Source of the DNA: Adenophora triphylla var. japonica
Taxonomy: Eukaryota; Streptophyta; Magnoliopsida; Asterales; Campanulaceae
Direction: 5' to 3'
DNA length: 64,000 nucleotides
Assembly: GCA_022495995.1 (NCBI GenBank)
Contig: JAFEMH010002586.1
Span: forward strand, 264,784-328,783
This document shows positions 10,749 through 21,514 of the stretch, piece after piece. Position 1 is the stretch's first letter; the number at the start of each line of letters is the position of its first letter. A model generated the notes under the pieces. The model was not told where the DNA came from. It ran no database searches and saw only the letters and a program-made list of their open reading frames with translations. The position numbers and the translations under genes are program-made.

Positions 10749-10979
10749 ACTTTTTTAAAAGAAACGAAAGTATATAAAAGAAAAGAGGGACGGTACCCTT
10801 AAATTTTATTAATTAAAATAAAATTACAAAGAGGGGAACAACCAATCTTACCCTTTTATAAATAAGGGGGGACATTTATGAGCCTTTACCTCAACCTAAC
10901 TATTACAGTTAAATAAAAATAAACCTAATCTAAAGTCTAAACTAATCCAATTAAAATAAAAATTAATCTAAAACATCAT

Positions 10980-13055
10980 TCATTTATCACTACTTTCCGT
11001 GGAGTCCTCGACATCGTATTGATATCTTGGATCCAATAGATCCTCTTCATAAGGCAAGTCTTGTTGCCTTTTTTCCGCTCTAACCCAATCGCCAAGTAAA
11101 AGTTGATGTTTCAAGTTTTCACTAGTTAGTTGGGAACGTCTTTCATCCAAAACATTTTCATCAACGCTAAATGTCGATTCAACCGCCACCATTGAAGCAA
11201 GAGAGGCTAAGACTTCTTTAGCAACTATGGAAAGTATAGGATAAATGTCTTTCCTTCTTGACCACTATTGTAAAACATCAAATTCATTTGAATTTGGGTC
11301 TTGGTTTAATTCAAAGTTTGTAGTGAAATAAATTTCTAACTCCCCAGGAATGTTTGATGATGAAGAAGATGAACCTCGAGAATGATCACGTTTTTTACTA
11401 TACAAATTTGCAAAAAAAAAAATATATGGATCCCCACTAGTAAAACTTGGTTGAGAAGTAGAGGAATCATCTTCGTGTTGTTGGCTTTGAGAAGTGTTTC
11501 CATATAAGGCATTATACTCATTAAAATGGTTAATCAAATCATTTTTTGTGTCACAAACAATAATTGACGGAAGTTCATTACTACCATCACCATCGGGATA
11601 TAATTTCAAATAATAATAAGTTATAATGCACTCTAAATCATCTAATTTAACTCGGGGATCTAATAACTTTGGAATCAAGAAAAGAGACGGAATAGTGTCA
11701 AAATATTTAAGCCACTTTTGTCTCATGGAAATAATGCATTCTCTTAAAATAGGGCATTCTCTTAAATTTTCAAAAATATTAACAATTGCAACACAATGCT
11801 CTAGCACCAAAACGAAAGTTGGATAATAAACTCCCGAAAAAGCAAAAGTAGCGGTATTAAAAATCTTTAACAATTCACATAAATTAATGCATGCATTCCA
11901 TTGATAAGCAAATAGAGGTTCATTATAGTCAATTGACATAAAAAATTGCATTAGGAGATCTTCATAAGCAAAACCATCGATTAACATTTTGTAGGTGAAA
12001 TTCCACCTAGTTGGAACGTCGTAAGTAAAATATTTGTCTGGCACACTTTTACTTCTTAAAAAGCTTATCCTTTTTTTTTGTATTAGAATTTTTTTTTAAA
12101 ATAAATTGAATACATCGTCTAATTGGCTTAACATAAACTTCTAATGCATCTAAACCATCTCTAACACATAAATTAATTATATGACATAAACATCTAATAT
12201 GAAAAAATTTACCCCCAAGTAAGGGTTGACAAAAGGTAATTAAATCGGGTAAACTAACCGTATTAGCACTTGCGTTATCAAATGAAATAGTAAATATTTT
12301 ATTTAAAATATCATACTCAAGAAAATCTCAAGCAATTTTGCACAAATATTTTCCGTGGAATGCGGTGGCTCAAAATCTTTGTAAGCAATTAATCTTTTTT
12401 GGATAGTCCATGAATTATCTATCAAATGGCAAGTAACACCCAAATAAGTATTTCTTTGCCAATGATCACTCCAACCATCGGCATAAATTGAAACTTTATT
12501 TTCTAAATTTGATAAAACACCAATTAAATCTTTTTTATATTTTTTTTCACCACTCTACTAATATCACGTACGAGATTCGTACGTGATAATCTCGTAAAAG
12601 GGTACTAAAGAAAGGCGAGCAAAATTTTCATTAAAATCACAATCCGCAAAATTAAAAGAAAGGCCTTTAACGCAAATTAATTTGGCTAGTTCATCCCTAT
12701 AAACCCACTTATCAAATTTAAAAATGACGGAAGGGGAAGACGAACCTTGTGCACCCGAACCCGAACTATGTTGTTGATATTGTAATTGAGTTTACGTAGT
12801 GGAAATGCCAAGTTCCTCGGGATGTTTTGACGTCGTATGCCCGTTGAGCGTCCCATGCCCTCCGCCTCTTTTGAATGAGTAAGACGCGGTACAATAGTTG
12901 CAAAATGCTCAAAGATTATAATCATCATCGGCATTAATTTTTCTTTTGGTGAAATGGATGGCGAAGGTATCGGATTGCGGCTCTCTTTCTCTAGGAGGTT
13001 GTCGTTGTCCCCGACCCCGACCACCTCTCCTAGTAGCTCGGCTGCCCCTACCCAT
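10980..13055 (-). pseudogene. hAT (Ac family) transposase, main part
   Basis: Minus-strand segments in order: a basic RG-rich stretch; a BED zinc finger with CNYCTASYSFKRGGGHGTL (about 12910-12840) and downstream His residues; YADGWSDHWQRNTYLGVTCH (first catalytic Asp region, about 12480); SFDNASANT (second Asp, about 12280); HIRCLCHIINLCV; DVPTRWNFTY (about 12020); the EH of LVLEHCVA (candidate catalytic Glu); and the C-terminal dimerisation segment AVESTFSVDENVLDERRSQL (about 11180). A TAG at 11265-11267 sits where the family has Trp, and several frameshifts lie between 12050 and 12900. It would cut and paste hAT elements if intact. The N-terminal 46 codons lie beyond the inserted LTR element. 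Confidence 0.85.
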
Positions 13056-13060
13056 CCTAG

Positions 13061-13629
13061 TGTTGTGAATTCACGCAGCGGAACGGCCCAAGCTTCGAGT
13101 AATAATAAGAGCAACACACACGAAAAGTAAATCACACACAAAGGAACACACAAGAATTGTTAACCCGGTTCGTTGCAACAACAACTACGTCCGGGGGCGC
13201 TACCAAGCCAAAATATTCTCTCTAATATTTTCAGATGTTACAATTTTGTTTCTAGGCTATCACATGTATTTATAGGGAACAATAAATCAAATCCTAGTAA
13301 TATTCGAATTCCTACTCAAGAAAGTAATCTTCTTTCTATCCAAATACTACTATCAAAAGGAATCAAAGCAAGAGGAGATCTTGTCAAAGTAGGAAACAAA
13401 TCAGCTGCAAAAATATCCTTCCCGACACGTGGGCGGTCGCCCACCACGCTATGGGCGGTCGCCCAAGTTGGAAATTCCCCGAGCCCAATCTTCTGTACAA
13501 CTGGGCGGTCGCCCATCACCACCTTGGGCGGTTGCCCAGCTCGCCAGTCCCCTTCGACGATTTTCTTCACCAACTCCTCCGATCGCGGTTCAAATTCCTT
13601 TATCCAGGTTTTGACTCCACATCCCAACA
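13061..13629 (-). repeat. 3' LTR of gag-only copia element
   Basis: 569 bp. Contains four copies of the near-palindrome GGGCGGTCGCCCA/GGGCGGTTGCCCA (near 13429, 13452, 13502, 13524) and CACGTG at 13427-13432. It is followed inward by a purine-rich tract on the minus strand (GGTGGGAGAT). Confidence 0.9.
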
Positions 13630-13970
13630 ATCTCCCACCTGGAGACAAACCATCCATGATACCTCTCTTGAAACAAATTTCAGTGGCCAGCTATTGCGTT
13701 GGTAGCGCCCGGCCTCTTGTCTAGTTATCCAAGTGAGTTGAAGCTGAGCTACGCTTCAACATAACTGTCGGTTCTACCATGCTCCGAGTCTTCATTCCGA
13801 ATGATCCTCCCTGCACATCCCCGCTCACTTGCTTGCTAACTATCAATCCTGAACAGCGCGAATCCACGTGCCCCACACAATCACAAGCTTGGAACCTTTG
13901 TGTGTTCTTTCGCAACCCATCGCATAACTGTTCTAGATCCCACTCACAAGTTAGCGAAATTGGCTCTGCG

Positions 13971-15212
13971 TCAGCCGACTTCATCACCCAATTTTCTACC
14001 AACATACCGTTTCGTGAAATTTCTCCCACCATGGCAATCTCGGCCACCACCATTCATCATTGGGATGCGCCTTCGTTTCCCCCAACGACTCATGTTGCAT
14101 GTGGTATACAACATATTTTCCACGCCGCCACGAGCCACCAAGTTAGCTCCGCGGTTTACCTTCCATGTCCCACAACCGAAGGTCACCACACAACCCTCCT
14201 TATCAAGTTGCCTTATGGAAATCAAGTTCCTCTTCAAATCCGGAATATGTCGCACATCACGTAGCCGCAAAACAGTCCCATCCGTTGCTTTGACCCGAAC
14301 AACCTCCTTTCCAATGACCTTGACAGGATTATTGTTTCCCAAACGAACAACCCCAAAATCACCCGAAACATACTGCTCCATTCTTTCTGCACTAGTGCAT
14401 GAATGAAACGTCGAGCCCGAATCCAAAACCCACGAATCTGTTGAACTGCTCCCACCCAAGATTAATGCATCCGCTATCTTCTCAGCATCATTCAATTCCT
14501 TCGCTCTGCCTGACCGCTTCGGACAACTTCTCCTAAAGTGCCCCTTCTCCCCACAATCATAGCAAGTAATCACCTTCTTGCCACCCTTACTCTTTTCACC
14601 GACATTTAGTGTTAGCCCCGATGTCCCACCCTTGCTCTTCCTACGAATTTCTTCGCCAAGAATCACATCAACGACATCCGAAAACTTTAACTTCACTTTT
14701 CCTGTTGAAACGTTAACTGCTATCGCAGTCGTATCCCAACTTTTCGGCAAAGAAGAAAGTAATATCAACGCTAGTACCTCGTCATCAAGAGTAACAACCA
14801 CGGAAGACAGTTGGGTCGCAGTAGATTTGAATTCACTTATATGATTTGTTGCCGACATGCCCTCCACCATCCTTATGTTCAACAACTTCCTCATTAGATG
14901 AGCTTTAATCGTCGCCGATGGTGCCTGGTACATGCTCGCCAACATCTCTAACATCTCCATGGTAGTCTTCGCCTCCAAAACATTCTTCGCCACATTCTTG
15001 GTCAACGTTTGCCTAATAAGCCCTAACGCTTTCCGATCCAAGATTTCGAATTTTGCTTCCTCTATGTCCGCCGGCTTTTCTTTTAATGGTAGATACAAAT
15101 CCTTGTTCCATAGAACATCCTCGATTTGTGTCTTCCAAAAATTGAAATCCGTCCCATCAAACTTTTCGATCAACACCTTATTACCATCCTCTAAAGCTCC
15201 CAAGAAATCCAT
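13971..15212 (-). CDS. gag: Copia gag with zinc knuckle and partial protease
   Basis: An intact 413-codon frame from the ATG at 15212-15210. The N-terminal third is a copia gag fold (KFDGTDFNFWKTQIEDVLW; MYQAPSATIKAHLMRKLL). The CCHC knuckle CYDCGEKGHFRRSCP is near residue 220. The aspartic protease motif VLDSGSTFHSC is near residue 260, then RQLDKEGCVV of the gag-pre-integrase region. Similarity ends near 14095; the last about 40 residues are Gly/Arg-rich read-through of non-coding DNA after the internal deletion. The open frame suggests recent activity or selection for Gag in trans. It could package RNA into particles but cannot copy itself. Confidence 0.85.
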   Translation of the reverse strand: MDFLGALEDGNKVLIEKFDGTDFNFWKTQIEDVLWNKDLYLPLKEKPADIEEAKFEILDRKALGLIRQTLTKNVAKNVLEAKTTMEMLEMLASMYQAPSATIKAHLMRKLLNIRMVEGMSATNHISEFKSTATQLSSVVVTLDDEVLALILLSSLPKSWDTTAIAVNVSTGKVKLKFSDVVDVILGEEIRRKSKGGTSGLTLNVGEKSKGGKKVITCYDCGEKGHFRRSCPKRSGRAKELNDAEKIADALILGGSSSTDSWVLDSGSTFHSCTSAERMEQYVSGDFGVVRLGNNNPVKVIGKEVVRVKATDGTVLRLRDVRHIPDLKRNLISIRQLDKEGCVVTFGCGTWKVNRGANLVARGGVENMLYTTCNMSRWGKRRRIPMMNGGGRDCHGGRNFTKRYVGRKLGDEVG

Positions 15213-15251
15213 AGCAAAAGACCAGCCAACCAATGATTCAACAAAACCAAA

Positions 15252-15264
15252 GGCTCTGATACCA
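15252..15264 (-). promoter_or_regulatory. tRNA-iMet PBS of the gag-only element
   Basis: The minus strand reads TGGTATCAGAGCC, 2 nt inside the 5' LTR (which ends at 15267). This fixes the element's orientation as minus. Confidence 0.9.
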
Positions 15265-15266
15265 GT

Positions 15267-15838
15267 TGTTGTGAATTCACGCAGCGGAACGGCCCAAGCT
15301 TGGAGTAATAATAAGAGCAACACACACGAAAAGTAAATCACACACAAAGGAACACACAAGAATTGTTAACCTGGTTCGTTGCAACAACAACTACGTTCGG
15401 GGGCGCTACCAAGCCAAAATATTCTCTCTAATATTTTCAGATGTTACAATTTTGTTTCTAGGCTATCACATGTATTTATAGGGAACAATAAATCAAATCC
15501 TAGTAATATTCGAATTCCTACTCAAGAAAGTAATCTTCTTTCTATCCAAATACTACTATCAAAAGGAATCACCAATGCAAGAGGAGATCTTGTCAAAGTA
15601 GGAAACAAATCAGCTGCAAAAATATCCTTCCCGACACGTGGGCGGTCGCCCACCACGCTATAGGCGGTCGCCCAAGTTGGAAATTCCCCGAGCCCAATCT
15701 TCTGTACAACTGGGCGGTCGCCCATCACCACCTTGGGTGGTCGCCCAGCTCGACAGTCCCCTTCGATGATTTTCTTCACCAACTCCTCCGACCGCGGTTC
15801 AAATTCCTTTATCCAGGTTTTGACTCCACATCCCAACA
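15267..15838 (-). repeat. 5' LTR of gag-only copia element
   Basis: 572 bp, nearly identical to 13061-13629, with the same four GC near-palindromes (15640-15750). Confidence 0.9.
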
Positions 15839-15843
15839 CCTAG

Positions 15844-15982
15844 CACTACCACTTTCAATTTCAACATGTTCTTCTTCCTTATTTTGTTGAATATTTGGAT
15901 TTTGATGATCAAAATAATCGTTGGGGGAGGAAGAACCAACATGTGACTTGTCTAAATTGCTTCTTCTTTGATTTCCATCCAT
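15844..15982 (-). pseudogene. hAT transposase N-terminus (separated by LTR element)
   Basis: The ATG at 15982-15980 opens a frame beginning MDGNQRRSNLDKSHV and reaching ...SGSAR at the CCTAG target site. Removing the LTR element and one CCTAG continues in frame into MGRGSRATRRGG at 13055. The retrotransposon therefore split the transposase at about codon 47. Ac transposases have a variable N-terminus ahead of the BED finger, as here. Confidence 0.8.
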
Positions 15983-16194
15983 CTGTGTAAAATAAAATGG
16001 ATTTTAGAAACGAAACGGAGCTTAAAAATGGATGAAAACGAAGAAAAATACTAATTTCGTTAGAAAACTAACTGAAAATAGGACAATATTTAACTAAAAA
16101 TTGAATGGGAGTAAGAGAATATGTGAATATTTGAGAGTAGAAGAGAAAGAGTAGAGAGAAATAATGTGGAAATAAAATGAGAGGAGGGAGGTGA

Positions 16195-16202
16195 TATTTA
16201 TA
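16195..16202 (-). promoter_or_regulatory. TATA box of hAT transposase
   Basis: TATAAATA on the minus strand, about 215 bp upstream of the transposase ATG, followed by an AG-rich leader. Confidence 0.5.
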
Positions 16203-17071
16203 GTTAGTTTTAATGCTTTAATTTTTTATTTTTTTTGGGTTAAATCCGTTAGAAAACTAACTGGATTTCTAGAAAGGGGGGACAGCCGGACTGAGGTGCC
16301 AGGCGGGGGCGACACGTGGCAGGCGCATAGGGAGTAGCCGTTGGCGGCCCAGCAGCCCAAGCCCAACGGTCATATGACCGTTTGAAATTTGAAATTGATT
16401 TGCTGGTTTGCCGGTTTAACCGTCGGTTTTTAATCGGCGGTTAAACCGGCGATTGACCGGTTTTTTTGAACCACCAAACCGTAACTGAACCTTCCAACAA
16501 TCAGTTTCGGTTTAACCGGTCCCGGTTAACCTTGTTGACCGATTTTGATCGGTTTCAAACCTTCCGATTAGCCGGTCCGGTTAAAAAAATGGCCACGTCT
16601 AATCAAAATACAACCTGAGTTGTATGTACGGGACGGATCCATGTTGTACCGACTGGGCCCGCTAGTTTTTAAAAATTATTTTTATTAATTTTTTCATTTA
16701 TATATATGTTACTGAGTGTCTAATTAGCGGAAGTACTAGGTGTAAGTGCTCCAATTTGAGCTTGTTAGAATTTTCGTTAGAAAATTAACGAAAGTTATAA
16801 CATTTCTAACAATTCCTAACAATCCTAACTTTCCTAACAAAGTGAGGGTAAAATGGGCATTGTTATTTAAGGTTAAACCTTAAAAAGAATCTTAAAAAGA
16901 AAAACAAAAGAATAAAACCACAAATAGCAATGGCTGGAGACACAAAAACTGGCTGTTAATTTGAATTTTGAAAAAGATTATTCCCCTTGTCCAAAGCTGA
17001 AGCTGCATTTAATGAACAGTGCACGCTGAGGGGATCCATCCGCGCGGATGAGTTTGCTGTTTTCAGAGGGC

Positions 17072-17078
17072 TATAAAT
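17072..17078 (+). promoter_or_regulatory. Probable TATA box in Ogre-like 5' LTR
   Basis: CTATAAATTGAGCCCTCC context, about 1.4 kb before the LTR end. A downstream transcript would have the long R/U5 typical of Ogre LTRs. Confidence 0.5.
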
Positions 17079-18242
17079 TGAGCCCTCCAGTCACAAAAAT
17101 AGGGAGGAAAAACACATTTTGCACCGAACCTCTGGCGAAATATAGAGAGAAAACAGTGAGAATTCACTTGAATTGTCACCATTTTCTCTCCAATCTTTCC
17201 CAACTCATACTCATCCACTCACTCTCATATTAAAGCCCTAAACACTCATACACTCAAGCCAAACACTCAAGAACACAAGGAAGATTGGTAAACCCTCCTC
17301 TTCCTAACCCTAAATCTCATCCATGCATGCATCTTCAAACTACAAAATGTAGTTCTTTCATCTTCTTGCTCTAGATCTAAGAAGATCACCATGGAAGACC
17401 ATCTCCATGGATGATCTTCTACAAAGATCAAAATTATTTTTAAGATTTCTTACTTTCTTGCAAAGAAAACTCATTTTCAAAACCCTAAAAACCATTTTCA
17501 AGCATAAAATCTTGATTTCAAAGGATAAAATTCCCCTTCCCAAGCAAATGAAATGCTTAGTCCTAATGTACCCCAAGGATGGTTTGGTATAGTTGATTCA
17601 CCACTAAAATGTCTAGTGATCACTAACCAAAACCTAGGGAAATGGGGACAAGCATGGATGCAAAACCCCCCTTAAAATCATATTTTCTTTCTTGAGAAGT
17701 TGCTGTCCAGTAGCAATTTTCTCAGACCTCAGTCCATGGTCTTAATTTTTGGACACAGATGAACTTGTAATTTGGTGTTGACTACAAAATACTTTTTGTA
17801 GCCAACATCCAGAGCTTTCCAGACATATTTTTACCTTATTTTTTGGGTGAGTAAAACTCCTCTTTTCAAATTTTCTTTCAGAGGCTAGTTCATCAGCTTC
17901 TGAGAATCCAGATCTCATATCTGAGGTTTCCAGAAGGTTTTGACCCCTCAAATCTTCTCCAAAATGGAAAATTCCTTCTCAAAAACTTTATTTAAGGTGT
18001 CTAGAACAACTTTCATTCTCTGAGTTTATCCAGATTATGAAGTTTTAAGACCCTTGAATCCCTTTTAAAATCAAAGGTCCACTGCCTTTTTCATTCTGGC
18101 AGAAATGACTCTCAACTTCAAAAGGTCTTTTGAGTACCAAATCTCAATCCAAAAATCTTCCAAAAAATCATGGGATCAGTTTAAAGTCTTAAAAAGATAT
18201 CCCAATTTTTACTTTTCTGAGTTTCAACTTATTTTGGCCAAA

Positions 18243-18337
18243 ACACACACACACACACACACACACAAATGATTTTCAGCTTGGAAGACTCGTTTTACGA
18301 GGCGCGTCGGGTGCACACTAACGTCCTTCCCGACGCG
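18243..18337. repeat. (AC)n microsatellite and GC hairpin near LTR end
   Basis: (AC)12 spans 18243-18267. At 18303-18311 and 18329-18337, CGCGTCGGG and CCCGACGCG form a perfect 9-bp stem with a 17-nt loop, inside the transcribed part of the LTR. Confidence 0.7.
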
Positions 18338-18514
18338 TAACATGACCTCCGAACCTAAATCTCTGATCTCGGGCTTTTTTCAAAGTTTTGGCCTTCAAAA
18401 TTAAAATGGCGTGGCGACTCCGTTTTCCGGTTTTATTTGGTTTTTCAAAGAAACGCAAAAATCGAATTTTTCCCGCGAATGGCAACATCATCACAGTGGC
18501 GACTCCGCTGGGGA

Positions 18515-19958
18515 CTAAGCTTTTTAATAAAAAATGGTATTCGGTATATTGGTGGAAACCACTAAATTTCCCGTTATCGCCTCCTAACACGAGTCGGGGA
18601 TAAATTGTGGTCTAACAATCCCACGTACCGGTATCACCGTTTTCAAAAAAAAAAAAAGCTTTTGAGGGTCAAGCTTCCGTCCCGGCTTTGAAAATCATTT
18701 TTGTGTGTGTGTTGATTTTTGCACAGTTTTCATGTTGTTTTGGCCGCCTCGGAGAAAGTCAAAATTTTGACTGTCGGAATAATGTCCCTAACTGTCGGAA
18801 TTTTCGTGCTTATGTGCTCATTAAAATTTTCAAAAAAAAAAATTCAAAAAAAAAAGGATTTTCAAAAAAAAAGAAAATTTCCAAAAAAAATCATGCATCA
18901 TATTTTTAAGACACATAAAAAATTTCTATTTTACTCAGAAAAAGAATATAGACTGCTTGCACACTACGCGCACGTGACCGTACACTGCACACTACGTCCT
19001 TAACCCGGGGAAATCCTTGTCGCGGTCCGTTTGGTCTTATTACGCCTCTCGGATGAGCACAGGACTACCCAAACATCCCATGGAGCCTCGTGTCGACCAT
19101 GCACTTGTCCGTGACACACTTTGTCCGAGACCCGGTTGGTTTTTAGTCTGGTCTGTGTCATGCCCTGTCCGTGTATAGACCTTTCCTTTCAAGCCTTTGT
19201 CGGCATACCGACTCAATATCTTTCGGGTCCCTAATCAGTCGAAGTTCTGCCGGTTTTCCGCCGCAGACTTTGACCAAGATATTGATCGGCGCCTTGACTT
19301 CGGCTCTGACTGGCACAAATTATACACTGACTCCCAGCATTGACACTGAGTCATCAAGGATTAATGACTATTCCATGCCTAATTACGGCTTAACTGACGA
19401 CAAGTCAAGATCAATTGTGGACGCTTATCAGTCCAAATCATGCCGACTTTTTGTCGAGCCCTCGGACATGATCTTGACTTTCGACGTCAGCTTTGTCCGT
19501 AATTTACATCGAATGCTCGTTAAGACTCGATTACCCGCCAGACTTTTAGGATCGTTTTTCTTTCGGTCGGTGGGACCCGCTTGCCCTATAGGACCCTCGC
19601 CCGGCCGCCCACCCTGGGAGGTCGAAATGCAGGTGGAATACGAGGGGCTTATGAGCGTAGTGACGGGGCCCACTGATCCAGGAATCAGAGTAGTTTGCGA
19701 AAAAGAAGAGCAATCTTTTCCAACCGATTAGGTTAATAAAACATGTTTTAAGTAAACGTGAACAAATAACTGCATGTTGCATGAGCCTAAAGCCCAAACA
19801 CCTACCCTCCTTCCATTCCCAGACATCTGAACCTTCATGTCCTTTCCCCCGCAGCTCCGCACAAAGCTTGGTTTCGGGCACCAGGTCACCGTCTGATCAG
19901 TTGGGAAGAGTCAAGCGCGTCATCAGCTTCGCCATTTGTTCCGACTCCGGGTTTCAGT
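18515..19958 (+). other. Ogre-like leader region, poorly understood
   Basis: Begins after the PBS. It contains an A-rich stretch (18830-18890) and a more GC-rich part. An open frame of 186 codons (19171-19731) lies where Ogre elements have an extra ORF before gag, but I recognise no domain and cannot tell it from chance. TTTCCCCCGCAG near 19845 would serve as a 3' splice site ahead of gag. Confidence 0.4.
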
Positions 19959-21514
19959 ATGTCTGCATCAGCCGGTAATGATGGGGATAACGTCACTCCG
20001 CCTCCGGGACCCCTCGGGCAGAGCAGCGGTGGAATCAGTTAGCGGACGGATGAGGTTACGACAGGAAGCACAGCTAAATAGCCTTATGGAGGCTATTAAG
20101 AGTCACGGTCTGGCCGCCAGCCTCAATCCCGATGGCACCTTCACCGTGGAAGAAGACGAGGATGCCAACCCCACTCTCGGTCGCCCTGATTACACCAGGA
20201 TGCCGCCACCCACCTCCTATGGTGCCACTACCAGAACCCATGCTCCTCGATTTTCGGGTCAGCCCGGCTCCCCAACCACGCACCAGGATCCATGCAGACG
20301 ACGGCACAAATCAGTGGGGGCAAAATCGTGCGGAATGTCTTCTCATGGTTGGGCTATCTCGGAATGCCACGGCTAATCGGGATCCCTCCTCGATTCGGAA
20401 CCGATCAATCCGGACCCTCGCAGCAGCGGCCGCGGTCGGAATGCCGCCACAGACTTGGTTCTCGGGGCCACAGTCGAGCCCCTCCTCGTAACGGTACTAG
20501 TTCAGCTGCTCCTCACACAAATCCATTCCTCAATCAGACTTCTATGGGTTACCAAGCCTCCATCCCGGTGTCATCCGAATCACCAGGACCGCAGTACCCC
20601 CCGGGCTACACTCCTTCACCACAAGCAGCCATGCAATTCAACAATCCGGGACAGCAGCCCGCACTCAAGCCTACTTACGGACCCCACTCTGGAAATCCAA
20701 GTTATCCTGCCACATCGGGGCTGCCCCCACCTACTTTGCCAGTTGAAAATCAACAGCAAGCCGCAAGGTTCTACCCTTTTGCTCAGGCTCCTACTCATGC
20801 TCCCCAGGGTAACTCAGCCCGGGCAGGTTTCACCTACGTCCCCGGACCGGCCGTTCCCTCCACCAGTCTGCCTCCAGTGGTAGCTCCTCTCTCTAGCTCA
20901 GCCACTAGCTTGAATGCCATGGTTCCGCCACAAGACCCTCATCTGGCCTGGTTCATGGAACAACACAAGGCAATGAAAGCGCAGATCGCCGAGCTGGCCA
21001 AGAAGTCTGCCTTCCAGCCTGCGGACCCAGACTCCATTGTTCCCCCCACAAATTCGTGATGCCAAATCTGGATCTCTTTGATGGGACCGCATGTCCGAAA
21101 ACCCATTTGGACACGTATACCTTGGCGATGAAAGCCAAAGGATTTACCAATCGCCAGCTGGGCCGACTATTTCGCCCATCCTTGAAGTCCAGTGCCTTAA
21201 AGTGGTTCTTCCGTTTGAAACCTGAAGCCAGGGCCACATGGGACCAAATTACCAATGCCTTCACAGAAAAATATAAGGCCAACTTGGAATGGGAAACAAA
21301 TAGGGTTGACCTACAAACAACAGTGCAGCGTCCTGATGAGAATGTTGGGGACTTTTACAAGCGGTGGAATCTGAAACTCAATGAAATGGCCATCCCTCCT
21401 TCCGAAGAGGAACAACTGGACATCTTCCAGTCATGCTTGAAACCACATCTGAGAGCCTCCCTCAGTCACTTCCCATACTCAGACTTACGGGCCATGGTTA
21501 ACTCTGCAGCCTAA
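19959..21514 (+). pseudogene. gag: Ogre/Tat gag, N-terminal and core part
   Basis: Starts at ATG 19959 (MSASAGNDG); frameshifts follow near 20030 and 21055. The long middle part (20292-21059) is Pro/Gln/Ser-rich and ends in a coiled-coil-like EQHKAMKAQIAELAKK. The core capsid-like domain (21056-21514) has LDLFDGTACPKTHLDTYTLA, SSALKWFFRLKPEA and VGDFYKRWNLKLNEMAIPP, standard for gypsy gag (Retrotrans_gag). A further frameshift follows at 21512. It would form the element's particle shell. Confidence 0.85.

Larger units (their letters stand above)
13056..15843 (-). mobile_element. Gag-only copia LTR retrotransposon (TR-GAG-like), inserted in hAT
   Basis: Two LTRs (13061-13629 and 15267-15838) begin TGTTG and end CAACA on either strand. 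The 5-bp duplication CCTAG at 13056-13060 and 15839-15843 shows a genuine insertion. The internal region is only 1.64 kb and encodes gag, zinc knuckle, a protease start and a gag-pre-integrase start, but no integrase or RT. The LTRs differ by roughly ten substitutions and one 3-bp indel by eye, so the insertion is recent. This matches the TR-GAG class described in plants, which must be mobilised in trans. Confidence 0.9.
10021..16601 (-). mobile_element. Ac-like hAT transposon, minus strand
   Basis: Contains a broken hAT transposase on the minus strand. Both ends are rich in AACCGG/GGTTAACCGG subterminal motifs (10030-10160 and 16390-16590), comparable to the subterminal motif clusters of Ac. 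The right end reads TAGACGTGGCCATT on the minus strand, and the left end TAGATAGTAGCCC. The TIR match is poor and no convincing 8-bp duplication was found, so boundaries are approximate. It holds a complete LTR element at 13061-15838. Without that insert it is about 3.8 kb. Confidence 0.75.

Noticed and set aside
12563..12587. Perfect 10-bp hairpin ATCACGTACG/CGTACGTGAT within the hAT gene
   Set aside because: The region still reads as family-like transposase sequence, so the palindrome is probably chance or a small footprint.
15252..15272. tRNA-like match
   Set aside because: It is only the primer binding site complementary to tRNA-iMet; no tRNA gene is present.
13173..15839. Several open frames on both strands within the LTRs
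   Set aside because: Duplicated because the two LTRs are the same sequence; GC-rich palindromes create open frames on both strands; no protein similarity.
19171..19731. 186-codon frame as a genuine Ogre ORF1 gene
   Set aside because: Right position, but no recognisable domain and no in-frame support; kept only as a remark in the leader region.
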